A stretch of DNA of 64,000 bases from Bacteroidetes bacterium MedPE-SWsnd-G1. Its GTDB lineage: Bacteria > Bacteroidota > Bacteroidia > Flavobacteriales > Flavobacteriaceae. The stretch lies in the NCBI GenBank assembly GCA_001874265.1, contig MPDD01000003.1:62001-126000 (forward strand), written 5' to 3'. Every line of letters starts with the position of its first letter. Position 1 is the first letter of the stretch. Shown here piece after piece: positions 6,927 to 15,359 of this stretch. The position numbers and the translations under genes were made by a program. The notes under the pieces are model-generated. The model did not search any database. It saw only the letters and a program-made list of their open reading frames with translations, and had not been told where the DNA came from.

Positions 6927-9005
6927 TTATTTGAAATCTTCTTCAGAAACACCTTCATTAAATAAAACTTCTTTTAAAGTTAATTCTACCACTTGTGGCC
7001 CAAATGAAGTCGATTTTTTATTGGCAAATAAAACACCTTCAACTTCTTTGTAATCTGAGTAAAAGACATCAGAAGTTTGCGACTGCCCATTCATATTAAT
7101 AACTGAAGTTTCTTTTACTTTTAATCCTGTTTCTACATCATAAAAACTTGTTCCAGACATAGATGTTCCAGCCATTTCAATTTTATATGCATCTTTTCCA
7201 TTGACCTTTTCAATACCGGTCAATTCTGCTTTAGGGTTGTTTAAAATTGCAGTTTCGTAAAATGTTCCCAGCGTTGCTTTAACATCTTCTAAAAATGTTG
7301 GAGGCAACGGAATTTTTTGTCCGCCTTGTTTCATGAACATTTCAGCATTTGTTGCAATTACGCCCATCATAGCATTTCCATTAACCAATGTGCTTTGAGC
7401 ATATTTGTCAGTAACGCGCTTTTCTATTTGTCCTATAGTTCCCATTGGGGTAGTCCCTTCATAATTGGTAACTACAGATTCTATTGATGCAATCTTGTCT
7501 GCTCCACCAATTGCTTCAATATAACCTTCTAAAACGCTCTTCACTGTAACACCATCAGGGATTGGACTAGAAAGATCTGGCTTCTCAGATGCATTGGCGT
7601 ATGTGTCGAAATAATTTATTGAAATTCCGGTTTTTTCAAGATTTGGTAAAACATCACTCCCTTTACCTATAATTACAATTCTTAAATTGTCGGCTTTAAA
7701 ATATTTATTAGCTGCATTTTGAACGTCTTCTTTGGTTACATTATTAATTTTTTGAAGGTATTCTTGATAAAAACTTTCAGGTAATTCGTTTAGAATAATA
7801 TCTAAAGAATAATTAGCAATTGTTTGTGGTCTTTCTAATGCCTTTACAAAACTTCCCACATATGTTGCCTTTGCAGTTTTTAGCGTTTCTTCAGACACAA
7901 ATTCTGTTCTAATTCGATTTACTTCATTAAGCATTTCAACCACAGAACTATCTGTAACTTTGTTTCTAACTTCAGCCGTAGCGACAAATCTAGAAGCTAA
8001 ATATCTAGAATCGGAAATTCTTGAGTAAGAGCCATAAGTATATCCGTGATCATCTCTTAAGTTTTGGAATAAATAACCTGTTGCCCCACCTCCTAAAATA
8101 CGGTTAGCAATTAGTGCAGCAAAATAATCTGGATCGCTCTTTTTTAACTTGATATTATTAGAAATGATAATATTAGATTGTACTGCATTCGGCATATCAA
8201 CAAAATCAATTTCGGTTGCTGAAGGATTGGAACTAGGTTCTGGAATAGATAATTGAGCTACTTCAGAATCCTCCCATTCGCCGAAATATTTTTTAATGGC
8301 GGCCTTAATTTTTTTTGTTTTTACATCTCCTATAACAACCAAATAGGAGTTGCTGGGATTAGCGTAAGATTTATTTAGAGAAATAACATCATTTAGTGTA
8401 ATATTATTCACAGTTTCTTCTGTAATATACTCACCGTAAGGGTGATTAATCCCATAAGATAATGCATCACTTACTCTACTAGCAACTGATTGCACACTTT
8501 TCTCATTAGATTTTATACCCTCAATTAATAAATCTTTTTCTTTATCAAATTCTCCTTGAGTCAAAAGGGGGTTTATTGTGGCGTCTGCCATTAATTCGAG
8601 AATTCTATCAGAATATTTTGAGAGGGAACTAGCGTAGGCAGTACCGTTTCCAAAACTTAAATTAGCACCTAAAAAATCAATTTCTTCGTTAAATTGGTCT
8701 TTTGGTATATTAGTAGTCCCATTTCCAAGCATAGAGCCCATAATTTCTGAAACTCCAGATTTATCTCCATCTAATATAGGATTTCTGTCAATTCTAAGAG
8801 AATAGGAGACTCTTGGAAGTTTATGATTCTCAACGATTAATACCGTTAATCCATTTTTAAGTTTGAATTTATCAGGCGTTTCTAATTTAATTTCTGGAGC
8901 AGGTCCAGGTTTAGGCTGTTTTGATCTATCAATTTGAGAAAAACCACAAATTGATATTAAAAACATAATAATTAATGTGTTTATTTTTGATTTCATAATA
9001 GTCAT
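6927..9005 (-). CDS. M16-family peptidase-like protein lacking the zinc motif, with extra C-terminal domain
   Basis: 692-residue exported protein (signal peptide ending GFSQ; the start may be the second ATG at 8996, which gives a cleaner signal). It has two M16 domains (about 30-480). Where active members have HxxEH, this one reads SEIMGSML, so it should be the non-catalytic partner of the upstream gene, like the alpha subunits of processing peptidases. About 200 further residues follow (SVLEGYIEAIGGADKI onward), resembling outer-membrane-lipoprotein carrier-like beta folds found in Bacteroidota. It starts 6 bases after the upstream M16 gene, so the two are co-transcribed. Confidence 0.88.
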   Translation of the reverse strand: MTIMKSKINTLIIMFLISICGFSQIDRSKQPKPGPAPEIKLETPDKFKLKNGLTVLIVENHKLPRVSYSLRIDRNPILDGDKSGVSEIMGSMLGNGTTNIPKDQFNEEIDFLGANLSFGNGTAYASSLSKYSDRILELMADATINPLLTQGEFDKEKDLLIEGIKSNEKSVQSVASRVSDALSYGINHPYGEYITEETVNNITLNDVISLNKSYANPSNSYLVVIGDVKTKKIKAAIKKYFGEWEDSEVAQLSIPEPSSNPSATEIDFVDMPNAVQSNIIISNNIKLKKSDPDYFAALIANRILGGGATGYLFQNLRDDHGYTYGSYSRISDSRYLASRFVATAEVRNKVTDSSVVEMLNEVNRIRTEFVSEETLKTAKATYVGSFVKALERPQTIANYSLDIILNELPESFYQEYLQKINNVTKEDVQNAANKYFKADNLRIVIIGKGSDVLPNLEKTGISINYFDTYANASEKPDLSSPIPDGVTVKSVLEGYIEAIGGADKIASIESVVTNYEGTTPMGTIGQIEKRVTDKYAQSTLVNGNAMMGVIATNAEMFMKQGGQKIPLPPTFLEDVKATLGTFYETAILNNPKAELTGIEKVNGKDAYKIEMAGTSMSGTSFYDVETGLKVKETSVINMNGQSQTSDVFYSDYKEVEGVLFANKKSTSFGPQVVELTLKEVLFNEGVSEEDFK

Positions 9006-9011
9006 GTTTTA

Positions 9012-10346
9012 TTATTGATCATTTTTTTTAGGTAAATACTCTATTTCTACTCGCTGATTAGAATTTAAGTATTTCTTTGTTACTTCTCTAATCTCTTCTC
9101 TAGTTATGGACCTATAAATATCTATTTCGGTATTTATTAAGTTTGCGCTACCGTATAATAAATAATAATCGACCAATGAATTTGCAATTCCTTCCACACT
9201 AGAATTAGAATTAACAAATTGGTTTTCAAATTGGTTTTGCAGTTTTTGGTAATCTCTTTCGGAAATTAATTCGTTTTGCAGTTTTAAAATTTCTTCATCA
9301 ATTTCGTTTAAAACATCTGCTAAAGAGTTGTCCCCAAGTGGAAGTGCAAAAAGTGCGTATATACCTCCGTCAACTTGACTTAAATTAACCGCTTGCACGG
9401 CTAATGCTTGTTTCTGATCATCTACTAGTTTTTTGTACAAAACAGAACTTTTACCTACGCTTAAATAGGATGAAATCATACTTAAAACGTAGTTGTCTCT
9501 GGCTGTTTGCTCAGGAATATTATAAGCAGCAATTATTGCTGGAATTTGAATGTTTGGGTCATAAACTGTAGATTTTTCAGTTTCAGTAATTGGTCTAACT
9601 TTAGGGAAGTTTCGTATTGGTTTTGGACCTGTTTTTATCTCATTAAAATAATCATTAATAAGTTTTTTTGTTTTATTAGTGTCAATGTCACCTGCCACAA
9701 CCATTACTGAATTGGCAGGCACATACCACTTATCAAAATAAGCTTGAAACTCTTCTAGAGATGCAGCATCTAAATCATCCATTTCTCCAATGTTCTTGTA
9801 TTTATAAGGATGATTATGATATAAATTTTCCGTTATAGCGAACAAAATTTGACCATAGGGAGAATTATCATATCTCATGCGCTTTTCCTCTTTTACTACT
9901 TCGTTTTGGGTATCAACAGCATCTTGATCAATTATCGGGTGTAATAGACGCTCGGATTCCATCCAAAGAGCTAATTCTAGTTTATCTGAAGGGAAAGACT
10001 GGTAATAATAAGTTCTATCTAAAGACGTGTTTGCATTTCCACTTCCTCCGTTAGCCGCTCTTATTTTTCTCCAAGTACCTTTTTCAATGTTTTCCGTAGG
10101 CCCTGATGCAAGAAGATGTTCGAAAAAGTGGGCAAAACCCGTTCTTTCAGGGTTATTATCTCCTCCGAGGTCTTTTCCTCCAACATCGTGCATAACACCT
10201 ACTGTAATTACAGGAGCACTATTGTCTTGATGCAGAATAACATGTAGTCCGTTTTCTAAGTCATATTCCTCAAATTCTACTTGTTGAGAATTTGCAGTAA
10301 ATGACATTACTAGCATAAAAGCCCAAAGGGCCATAAAATTTTTCAT
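9012..10346 (-). CDS. M16-family zinc metallopeptidase, catalytic subunit
   Basis: 444-residue secreted or periplasmic peptidase of the insulinase/pitrilysin type. A signal peptide ends near TANSQ (about residue 20). The inverted zinc motif HxxEH is at H73-H77 (FAHFFEHLLA), with the third ligand expected in NEVVKEEKRM. It has one pair of M16 domains, and the next gene encodes a partner without the motif; such pairs form a closing chamber that cuts peptides. Related pairs are common in Bacteroidota envelopes. I saw no clear promoter box upstream. Confidence 0.92.
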   Translation of the reverse strand: MKNFMALWAFMLVMSFTANSQQVEFEEYDLENGLHVILHQDNSAPVITVGVMHDVGGKDLGGDNNPERTGFAHFFEHLLASGPTENIEKGTWRKIRAANGGSGNANTSLDRTYYYQSFPSDKLELALWMESERLLHPIIDQDAVDTQNEVVKEEKRMRYDNSPYGQILFAITENLYHNHPYKYKNIGEMDDLDAASLEEFQAYFDKWYVPANSVMVVAGDIDTNKTKKLINDYFNEIKTGPKPIRNFPKVRPITETEKSTVYDPNIQIPAIIAAYNIPEQTARDNYVLSMISSYLSVGKSSVLYKKLVDDQKQALAVQAVNLSQVDGGIYALFALPLGDNSLADVLNEIDEEILKLQNELISERDYQKLQNQFENQFVNSNSSVEGIANSLVDYYLLYGSANLINTEIDIYRSITREEIREVTKKYLNSNQRVEIEYLPKKNDQ

Positions 10347-10426
10347 AAGTTTAATTTATTATTTAGCAATTAATGAGTGTACTAATTTACGAGTTTGTTA
10401 CGTTTTTTTTAGACCTTTTGTTAAAA

Positions 10427-10457
10427 TATTACATCTGAATTCTTTAACAGTGTAATA
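10427..10457. promoter_or_regulatory. Inverted repeat upstream of the rplU promoter
   Basis: TATTACA (10427-10433) and TGTAATA (10451-10457) form a 7-base perfect inverted repeat with a 17-base spacer, ending two bases before the -33 element of the rplU promoter. It could be a regulator site or chance in AT-rich DNA. Confidence 0.3.
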
Positions 10458-10458
10458 G

Positions 10459-10489
10459 TTTGTTGATTAACAAAAAACCACTATATTTG
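10459..10489 (+). promoter_or_regulatory. Promoter of the rplU-rpmA operon
   Basis: TTTG (10459-10462), 19 bases, then TATATTTG (10482-10489): a near-perfect Bacteroidota promoter. The start of transcription is expected about 10494-10497, at the edge of a leader hairpin. Confidence 0.8.
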
Positions 10490-10493
10490 CACC

Positions 10494-10510
10494 CGCCTAA
10501 ATAGTAGGTG
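10494..10510 (+). promoter_or_regulatory. Hairpin at the 5' end of the rplU mRNA
   Basis: CGCCTA (10494-10499) pairs with TAGGTG (10505-10510), including one G-U pair, around the loop AATAG. Given the promoter position, this would be at the very 5' end of the transcript. It may protect the mRNA or serve in feedback by a ribosomal protein; this is inference. Confidence 0.4.
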
Positions 10511-10549
10511 AAAGTATATTTTAACAAAGCGAAATTTAAATTTAATCGT

Positions 10550-11053
10550 ATGTACGCAATTGTAGAGATAGCAGGGCAGCAATTTAAAGTAGCAAAAGAC
10601 CAAAAAGTATTCGTACACCGTTTACAAGGTGAAACAGGTTCAAAAGTAACTTTTGACAACGTTTTATTAGTAGATAACGGAGACATTACTGTTGGCGCCC
10701 CGGCTATAGATGGAGCAGCAGTGACTGCCAAAATCTTAAATCACTTAAAAGGTGATAAAGTAATCGTTTTTAAGAAAAAACGTAGAAAAGGATATAAAGT
10801 AAAGAACGGTCACAGACAGTCTTTAACTGAAATCCAAATTGAAGGTATTGCAGCAAAAGGAACTAAAAAAGCTCCAGCAAAAAAAGCAGCAGTACCTAAA
10901 GAAGAAGCAAAAGTTGAAGCGCCTGCAGTAGCAGAAGAAGCACAAGACTTTAGCAAAATGACTGTTGCTGAATTGAAAGATTTAGCAAAAGCAAAAGGAA
11001 TTAAAGGAATTTCTTCTATGAAGAAGGCTGATTTAATTGCAGCATTAAGTTAA
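10550..11053 (+). CDS. rplU: 50S ribosomal protein L21 with C-terminal SAP/Rho-N-like extension
   Basis: Large-subunit ribosomal protein. Residues 1-103 are a normal L21 ([18 protein letters not shown]; ending [11 protein letters not shown]). A Lys/Ala/Glu-rich linker then leads to a short helix-turn-helix-like unit ([20 protein letters not shown]) resembling SAP or Rho N-terminal folds, giving 167 residues where most bacteria have about 103. A GTG upstream at 10508 would extend the frame, but it lies inside the leader hairpin, and the ATG at 10550 gives the conserved L21 N terminus. rpmA follows after 22 bases. Confidence 0.96.
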   Translation: MYAIVEIAGQQFKVAKDQKVFVHRLQGETGSKVTFDNVLLVDNGDITVGAPAIDGAAVTAKILNHLKGDKVIVFKKKRRKGYKVKNGHRQSLTEIQIEGIAAKGTKKAPAKKAAVPKEEAKVEAPAVAEEAQDFSKMTVAELKDLAKAKGIKGISSMKKADLIAALS

Positions 11054-11075
11054 TTAACACTAAAATCGTAAAATA

Positions 11076-11336
11076 ATGGCACATAAAAAAGGAGTCGGAA
11101 GTTCGAAGAATGGTAGAGAATCAGAATCGAAACGATTAGGAGTAAAAATATTTGGTGGGCAAGCAGCGATAGCTGGTAACATTATCATCCGTCAAAGAGG
11201 AACAACTCACAACCCAGGTGAAAATGTATATATGGGTAAAGACCATACATTACACGCAAAGGTTGATGGCTTAGTAAAATTTACTAAGAAGAGAGATAAT
11301 AAATCATATGTTTCTATAGTTCCTTTCGAGGCTTAA
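11076..11336 (+). CDS. rpmA: 50S ribosomal protein L27
   Basis: 86-residue protein near the peptidyl-transferase centre. The N terminus [16 protein letters not shown] is the mature form found in most bacteria, with no cleavable extension as in Firmicutes. The core RLGVKIFGG and [13 protein letters not shown] are conserved. Operon with rplU; a strong terminator follows at 11359-11392. Confidence 0.98.
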   Translation: MAHKKGVGSSKNGRESESKRLGVKIFGGQAAIAGNIIIRQRGTTHNPGENVYMGKDHTLHAKVDGLVKFTKKRDNKSYVSIVPFEA

Positions 11337-11358
11337 GAACAAACTGATAAAAATACTT

Positions 11359-11392
11359 AAAACTCCTTTATTCATTTAAAGGAGTTTTTTTT
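11359..11392 (+). terminator. Terminator of the rplU-rpmA operon
   Basis: AACTCCTTTA (11361-11370) pairs with TAAAGGAGTT (11377-11386) around a six-base loop, followed by a run of T. Confidence 0.88.
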
Positions 11393-11404
11393 ATGGGGTT
11401 TTGT

Positions 11405-11412
11405 TACCTTTG
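11405..11412 (+). promoter_or_regulatory. -7 promoter box directly before the Kdo transferase gene
   Basis: TACCTTTG fits TAnnTTTG and ends six bases before the ATG at 11419. Transcription would begin at or just before the start codon, giving a leaderless or near-leaderless mRNA. No clear -33 TTTG is present. Confidence 0.5.
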
Positions 11413-11418
11413 GTGTCT

Positions 11419-12663
11419 ATGTATTTTTTATACAATTTATCTGTCTTGGTAGCTGGATTTTTTCTTCAGATTATTGCGCTATTCAATAAAAAATTGAAGT
11501 TGTTTGTTGATGGTAGAAAATCGATATTTCAACAATTAGAAAGCGATATTTCTAACTCAGATAAAACAATTTGGATTCATTGTGCTTCGCTTGGAGAATT
11601 TGAACAAGGCCGTCCAATTATAGAAAAATTAAAAACACAATTTCCAAACCACAAAATTGTACTTTCTTTCTTTTCTCCCTCTGGTTTTGAGGTGAGAAAG
11701 AATTATGAAGGCGCAGATATCATTTGCTATTTACCACTAGACTCAAAACACAATGTTCATAAATTCTTGAATTTAGTACATCCTGAGTTGGCCATTTTTG
11801 TGAAGTATGAATTTTGGCCAAATTACTTAAAGGAATTAAAAAATAGAGGTATAAAGACCATTTTGGTTTCGGGGATTTTTAGAAAAAGGCAACCATTTTT
11901 TAAAGCAAATGGTTCTTGGATGAGAAAGTCATTGCAAACGTTTGATCATTTCTTTGTTCAAGATTCAAATTCTAAAGAATTGTTAAGTTCAATTGATATT
12001 GAAAATGTATCGGTAAGCGGAGACACGCGATTCGATCGGGTTTGGGAAATTACAAAACAGAATAATTCGTTAAAGTTTGTTGAAGAGTTTAAAGACGAAA
12101 ATCTTTTATTGGTCGCTGGAAGTACCTGGAAAGATGGGGAAGAAAAGTTGGTAGATTACATTAATACATCTACAATTGAAAATACTAAGTTTCTGATTGC
12201 ACCACATAACATCAATCCAAAAGGAATTGAAGAATTAAAAAATAGCCTAAACAAGACCGTTGTATTATATTCGGAATTGGAAAAAGCGGATTTATCTAAA
12301 GCAACCGTATTTATTGCTGACACTATTGGTATTTTAACTAAAATATATTCTTATGCCGATATTGCCTATGTTGGAGGAGGCTTTGCTACTGGTTTACACA
12401 ATGTTTTAGAGCCGGCTACCTTTGGTGTTCCGGTAATTATTGGTCCACAATTCGACAAATTTAGAGAAGCCAAAGAGTTGGTAGAAGCTAAGGGTTGTTT
12501 AGTTGTAAAGGATTCTGAGCAGATGAAAGAACAATTCAATAAATTATTATCTGATATTGATTATAGAAAATCTACTGGTGATATTTGTACAAGTTACGTA
12601 AAGAACAATATAGGTGCTACTGAAATGGTGATGAATTATATAAGTAAGAGTGTAGAGGTATGA
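11419..12663 (+). CDS. waaA: 3-deoxy-D-manno-octulosonic acid transferase
   Basis: Adds Kdo to lipid A precursor on the cytoplasmic side of the inner membrane during lipopolysaccharide synthesis. The N-terminal hydrophobic segment (YFLYNLSVLVAGFFLQ) anchors the protein. A GT-B fold follows with the family features HCASLGEFEQGRP (catalytic Glu), KYEFWPNYL, and GGGFATGLHNVLEPATFGVPVIIGP near the C terminus. About 414 residues from ATG 11419; a TTG at 11401 lies upstream of the promoter box and is rejected. The stop overlaps the moaA start (ATGA). Confidence 0.94.
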   Translation: MYFLYNLSVLVAGFFLQIIALFNKKLKLFVDGRKSIFQQLESDISNSDKTIWIHCASLGEFEQGRPIIEKLKTQFPNHKIVLSFFSPSGFEVRKNYEGADIICYLPLDSKHNVHKFLNLVHPELAIFVKYEFWPNYLKELKNRGIKTILVSGIFRKRQPFFKANGSWMRKSLQTFDHFFVQDSNSKELLSSIDIENVSVSGDTRFDRVWEITKQNNSLKFVEEFKDENLLLVAGSTWKDGEEKLVDYINTSTIENTKFLIAPHNINPKGIEELKNSLNKTVVLYSELEKADLSKATVFIADTIGILTKIYSYADIAYVGGGFATGLHNVLEPATFGVPVIIGPQFDKFREAKELVEAKGCLVVKDSEQMKEQFNKLLSDIDYRKSTGDICTSYVKNNIGATEMVMNYISKSVEV

Positions 12664-13652
12664 GCGAGCATTTGTTAGATAACTTTGGAAGAAAGATTTC
12701 CTATTTGCGATTAGCAGTTACAGATCGTTGTAATCTGCGATGTCAATATTGCATGCCCGCAGAAGGAATTAAAATTGCGCCAAAAGGAGTGTTGCTTACT
12801 TACAAAGAGATGTACCGAATTACCCGTGTTCTGAGTGAATTGGGTGTAGACAAGGTGAGGTTGACAGGAGGAGAGCCATTTGTGCGCAGGGGTTTTATGG
12901 ATTTCTTAAAAATGATGAATCACAACGATTTATTAAAGGAATTGAATCTTACTACAAATGGAGTTTTAATTGCGAATCATATTGAAGAATTAGAGCAATT
13001 AAAAGTAAAATCCATCAACTTAAGTATAGATAGTTTAAACAAACAGAAGTTTGCCGAAATTACTCGACGAGATGTTTTTGAGAGTGTATTTGAAGCAATG
13101 GAACAAATTGAAAACAGTAAACTCAATTTAAAACTGAATGTTGTTGTTCAGTCTGGAGTTAACACCGATGAGTTAGTAGATTTTGTTGAGTTAACAAAGT
13201 ATAAAGATATAGCGGTTCGATTTATAGAAGAAATGCCATTTAACGGATCAGGGCAAAAAACAAATATGGAATCTTGGAGTTTCGACAAGATTTTGGGGCA
13301 GATTTCATCAGGATTTGATGCAATTGAAAAATTGAATGACAAACCTTCTTCTACATCTAGAAATTATCAGGTCAGCGATTACAAAGGAACCTTTGGAATT
13401 ATTCCTGCATTTACAAGAACCATTTGTAATGATTGCAACCGAATAAGGGTTACCGCAACAGGAATGTTTAAAAATTGCTTGTTTGATGACGGCGTTTTTA
13501 GCGTTCGTGATTTTCTACGAAGCGGTGCGAGCAATCAAGATTTAAAAGAATTATTTATAAATACAATCGCCAAAAAGCCTAAGGATGGTTTTGTAGCTGA
13601 GGCAAATAGAAAAAGTAAAGTAGCAGAAAGCATGTCTACAATTGGAGGATAA
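12660..13652 (+). CDS. moaA: GTP 3',8-cyclase
   Basis: Radical SAM enzyme for the first step of molybdenum cofactor synthesis, converting GTP to 3',8-cyclo-GTP. The N-terminal cluster motif is CNLRCQYC (CxxxCxxC); GGEP follows at the SAM site. The second 4Fe-4S cluster is at the C terminus (TICNDCNRIRVT...FKNC). The last two residues are Gly-Gly, as needed for activity in MoaA. 330 residues. It overlaps the Kdo transferase by four bases and moeA begins directly after its stop. Confidence 0.97.
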   Translation: MSEHLLDNFGRKISYLRLAVTDRCNLRCQYCMPAEGIKIAPKGVLLTYKEMYRITRVLSELGVDKVRLTGGEPFVRRGFMDFLKMMNHNDLLKELNLTTNGVLIANHIEELEQLKVKSINLSIDSLNKQKFAEITRRDVFESVFEAMEQIENSKLNLKLNVVVQSGVNTDELVDFVELTKYKDIAVRFIEEMPFNGSGQKTNMESWSFDKILGQISSGFDAIEKLNDKPSSTSRNYQVSDYKGTFGIIPAFTRTICNDCNRIRVTATGMFKNCLFDDGVFSVRDFLRSGASNQDLKELFINTIAKKPKDGFVAEANRKSKVAESMSTIGG

Positions 13653-14879
13653 ATGGATAAACTTACGACATCGAATAAAGCATTAGAAATTATCTTAAAT
13701 AATTCTCAAAATTATGGAACGGAAGAAGTGCCATTCTTTCATTCGTTAGGGCGAGTATTAAAAGAAAATATTGTTGCAGATAGAGATTTTCCCCCGTTTA
13801 ACAGAGTTAGCATGGATGGAATTGCTATTCAGTTTTCAGAATTTGAAAATGGTAAACGAACTTTCAATGTTGAAGGAATTCAGCCTGCAGGAAGAAAACA
13901 GCTTTCTATGCAAAACCATGAGAACTGTATAGAGGTTATGACAGGTGCGGTGCTGCCAAAAAACACAGATGTTGTTATACCATATGAACAGGTTTCAATT
14001 GTTGAGGGCATTGCAACAATTGAAATAAAAGAACTCCGTTATTTTCAAAATATTCACGTACGAGGCAAGGATAAAAAAGAAGGAGATTTAATAATCGCTC
14101 AAAATAAAGTTATTTCTTCTGCAGAAATAGGTGTTTTGGCAACGGTTGGTAAATGGACAGTTAAAGTTGCGAAGCAGCCAAAAGTGATGATTGTGTCTAC
14201 GGGTGACGAGTTGGTAGAGGTAAATGAAACTCCGGCAAATTATCAGATTAGGCGTTCCAATGTGCATACACTTGTATCGATTTTAAAAAAGTATTACATC
14301 GATGCAGACTCGGCTCATATTGCAGATGATAAAAATGCGTTAAAAGAAAGAATTGAAAACTTTTTAAACGACTATGATGTGCTATTATTTAGCGGAGCCG
14401 TGAGTAAAGGAAAATTCGATTTTATTCCAGAAATTTTAGAAGGGCTAAGAGTTGAAAAATTATTTCATAAAGTTGCACAGCGCCCAGGAAAACCATTTTG
14501 GTTTGGGCACAAGATTATTAAGTCTAGTCGAAATGATCGAAACGATAAAATAGTATTCGCGTTTCCTGGGAACCCGATTTCTACTTTTGTAAGTTGTTTA
14601 AAGTATTTTGTACCATGGTATCAAAAGTCAATGAAATTGGATTTTGAAAATCGTACTTTTGCTTTGCTAGGAGAGGATGTGATCTTTAAACCATCATTAA
14701 CCTATTTTTTGCAAGTGAAGTTAGAGAAAAGAAATGGTGATTTGGTAGCAGTACCAATTAGAGGAAATGGCTCTGGAGATTTAGCAAATTTAGTAGAAGC
14801 AGATGCATTTATTGAATTGCCAAATGATAGAGTTGAGTTTAAAAAAGACGAAGTTTTTCCGATAATAGAATATAGATAA
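13653..14879 (+). CDS. moeA: Molybdopterin molybdotransferase
   Basis: Inserts molybdate into adenylylated molybdopterin. The 408-residue protein has the usual domains, including FNRVSMDGIAI, MTGAVLPKNTDVVIPYEQV and VSTGDEL. In the MogA-like domain, FSGAVSKGKFDF stands where most members have SGGVSxGxxD, and RPGKPFWFG and FPGNPIST are conserved. It follows moaA with no gap; moaC starts three bases after its stop. Confidence 0.95.
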   Translation: MDKLTTSNKALEIILNNSQNYGTEEVPFFHSLGRVLKENIVADRDFPPFNRVSMDGIAIQFSEFENGKRTFNVEGIQPAGRKQLSMQNHENCIEVMTGAVLPKNTDVVIPYEQVSIVEGIATIEIKELRYFQNIHVRGKDKKEGDLIIAQNKVISSAEIGVLATVGKWTVKVAKQPKVMIVSTGDELVEVNETPANYQIRRSNVHTLVSILKKYYIDADSAHIADDKNALKERIENFLNDYDVLLFSGAVSKGKFDFIPEILEGLRVEKLFHKVAQRPGKPFWFGHKIIKSSRNDRNDKIVFAFPGNPISTFVSCLKYFVPWYQKSMKLDFENRTFALLGEDVIFKPSLTYFLQVKLEKRNGDLVAVPIRGNGSGDLANLVEADAFIELPNDRVEFKKDEVFPIIEYR

Positions 14880-14882
14880 AGT

Positions 14883-15359
14883 ATGAGTGAGTTTTCACAT
14901 ATTAATAAGAGTAACAATCCAAAAATGGTGAATGTAGGGGATAAGGAGATTACCAAAAGAAAAGCAATCGCCAAAGCAACTATGTTTTTGGGTGCAGAGG
15001 TAGTAGCTCATTTTAAAAATGACGATATCACAACTAAAAAAGGTCCTGTATTTCAAACTGCAATTGTTGCTGGAATTCAAGGAGTTAAAAAAACTTCTGA
15101 TTTAATTCCAATGTGTCATCCACTCTTAATTAATGGAGTAGACATCGAGATCGATGTAATAAATGAAACAGATATTGAAATCTATTGTACCGTTTCTATT
15201 GAAGGTAAAACAGGTGTAGAAATGGAGGCATTGACAGGAGCATCAACTACAGCTTTGACTATTTATGATATGTGTAAATCTATTTCGCAGCAAATGGTGA
15301 TTAGAGAAGTGAAGTTGTTGGAAAAAACAGGAGGAAAATCTGATATTAAAAATGAGTAA
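14883..15359 (+). CDS. moaC: Cyclic pyranopterin monophosphate synthase
   Basis: Converts 3',8-cyclo-GTP to cyclic pyranopterin monophosphate. 158 residues. Conserved MCHPLLINGVDIEI, VEMEALTGAS and YDMCKS are present, and the C-terminal KLLEKTGGKSD holds active-site lysines. The last eight bases overlap the start of the MobA-fusion gene, suggesting coupled translation. Confidence 0.97.
   Translation: MSEFSHINKSNNPKMVNVGDKEITKRKAIAKATMFLGAEVVAHFKNDDITTKKGPVFQTAIVAGIQGVKKTSDLIPMCHPLLINGVDIEIDVINETDIEIYCTVSIEGKTGVEMEALTGASTTALTIYDMCKSISQQMVIREVKLLEKTGGKSDIKNE

Noticed and set aside
10027-10230. Open frames on the strand opposite to the M16 peptidase gene, and similar antisense frames in maeB, sprA, deoC and others
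   Set aside because: They are shadows of conserved genes; none has a promoter, conserved motif or sensible composition.
11401-11403. TTG at 11401 as start of the Kdo transferase
   Set aside because: It is upstream of the promoter box and of the membrane segment that begins the normal protein.
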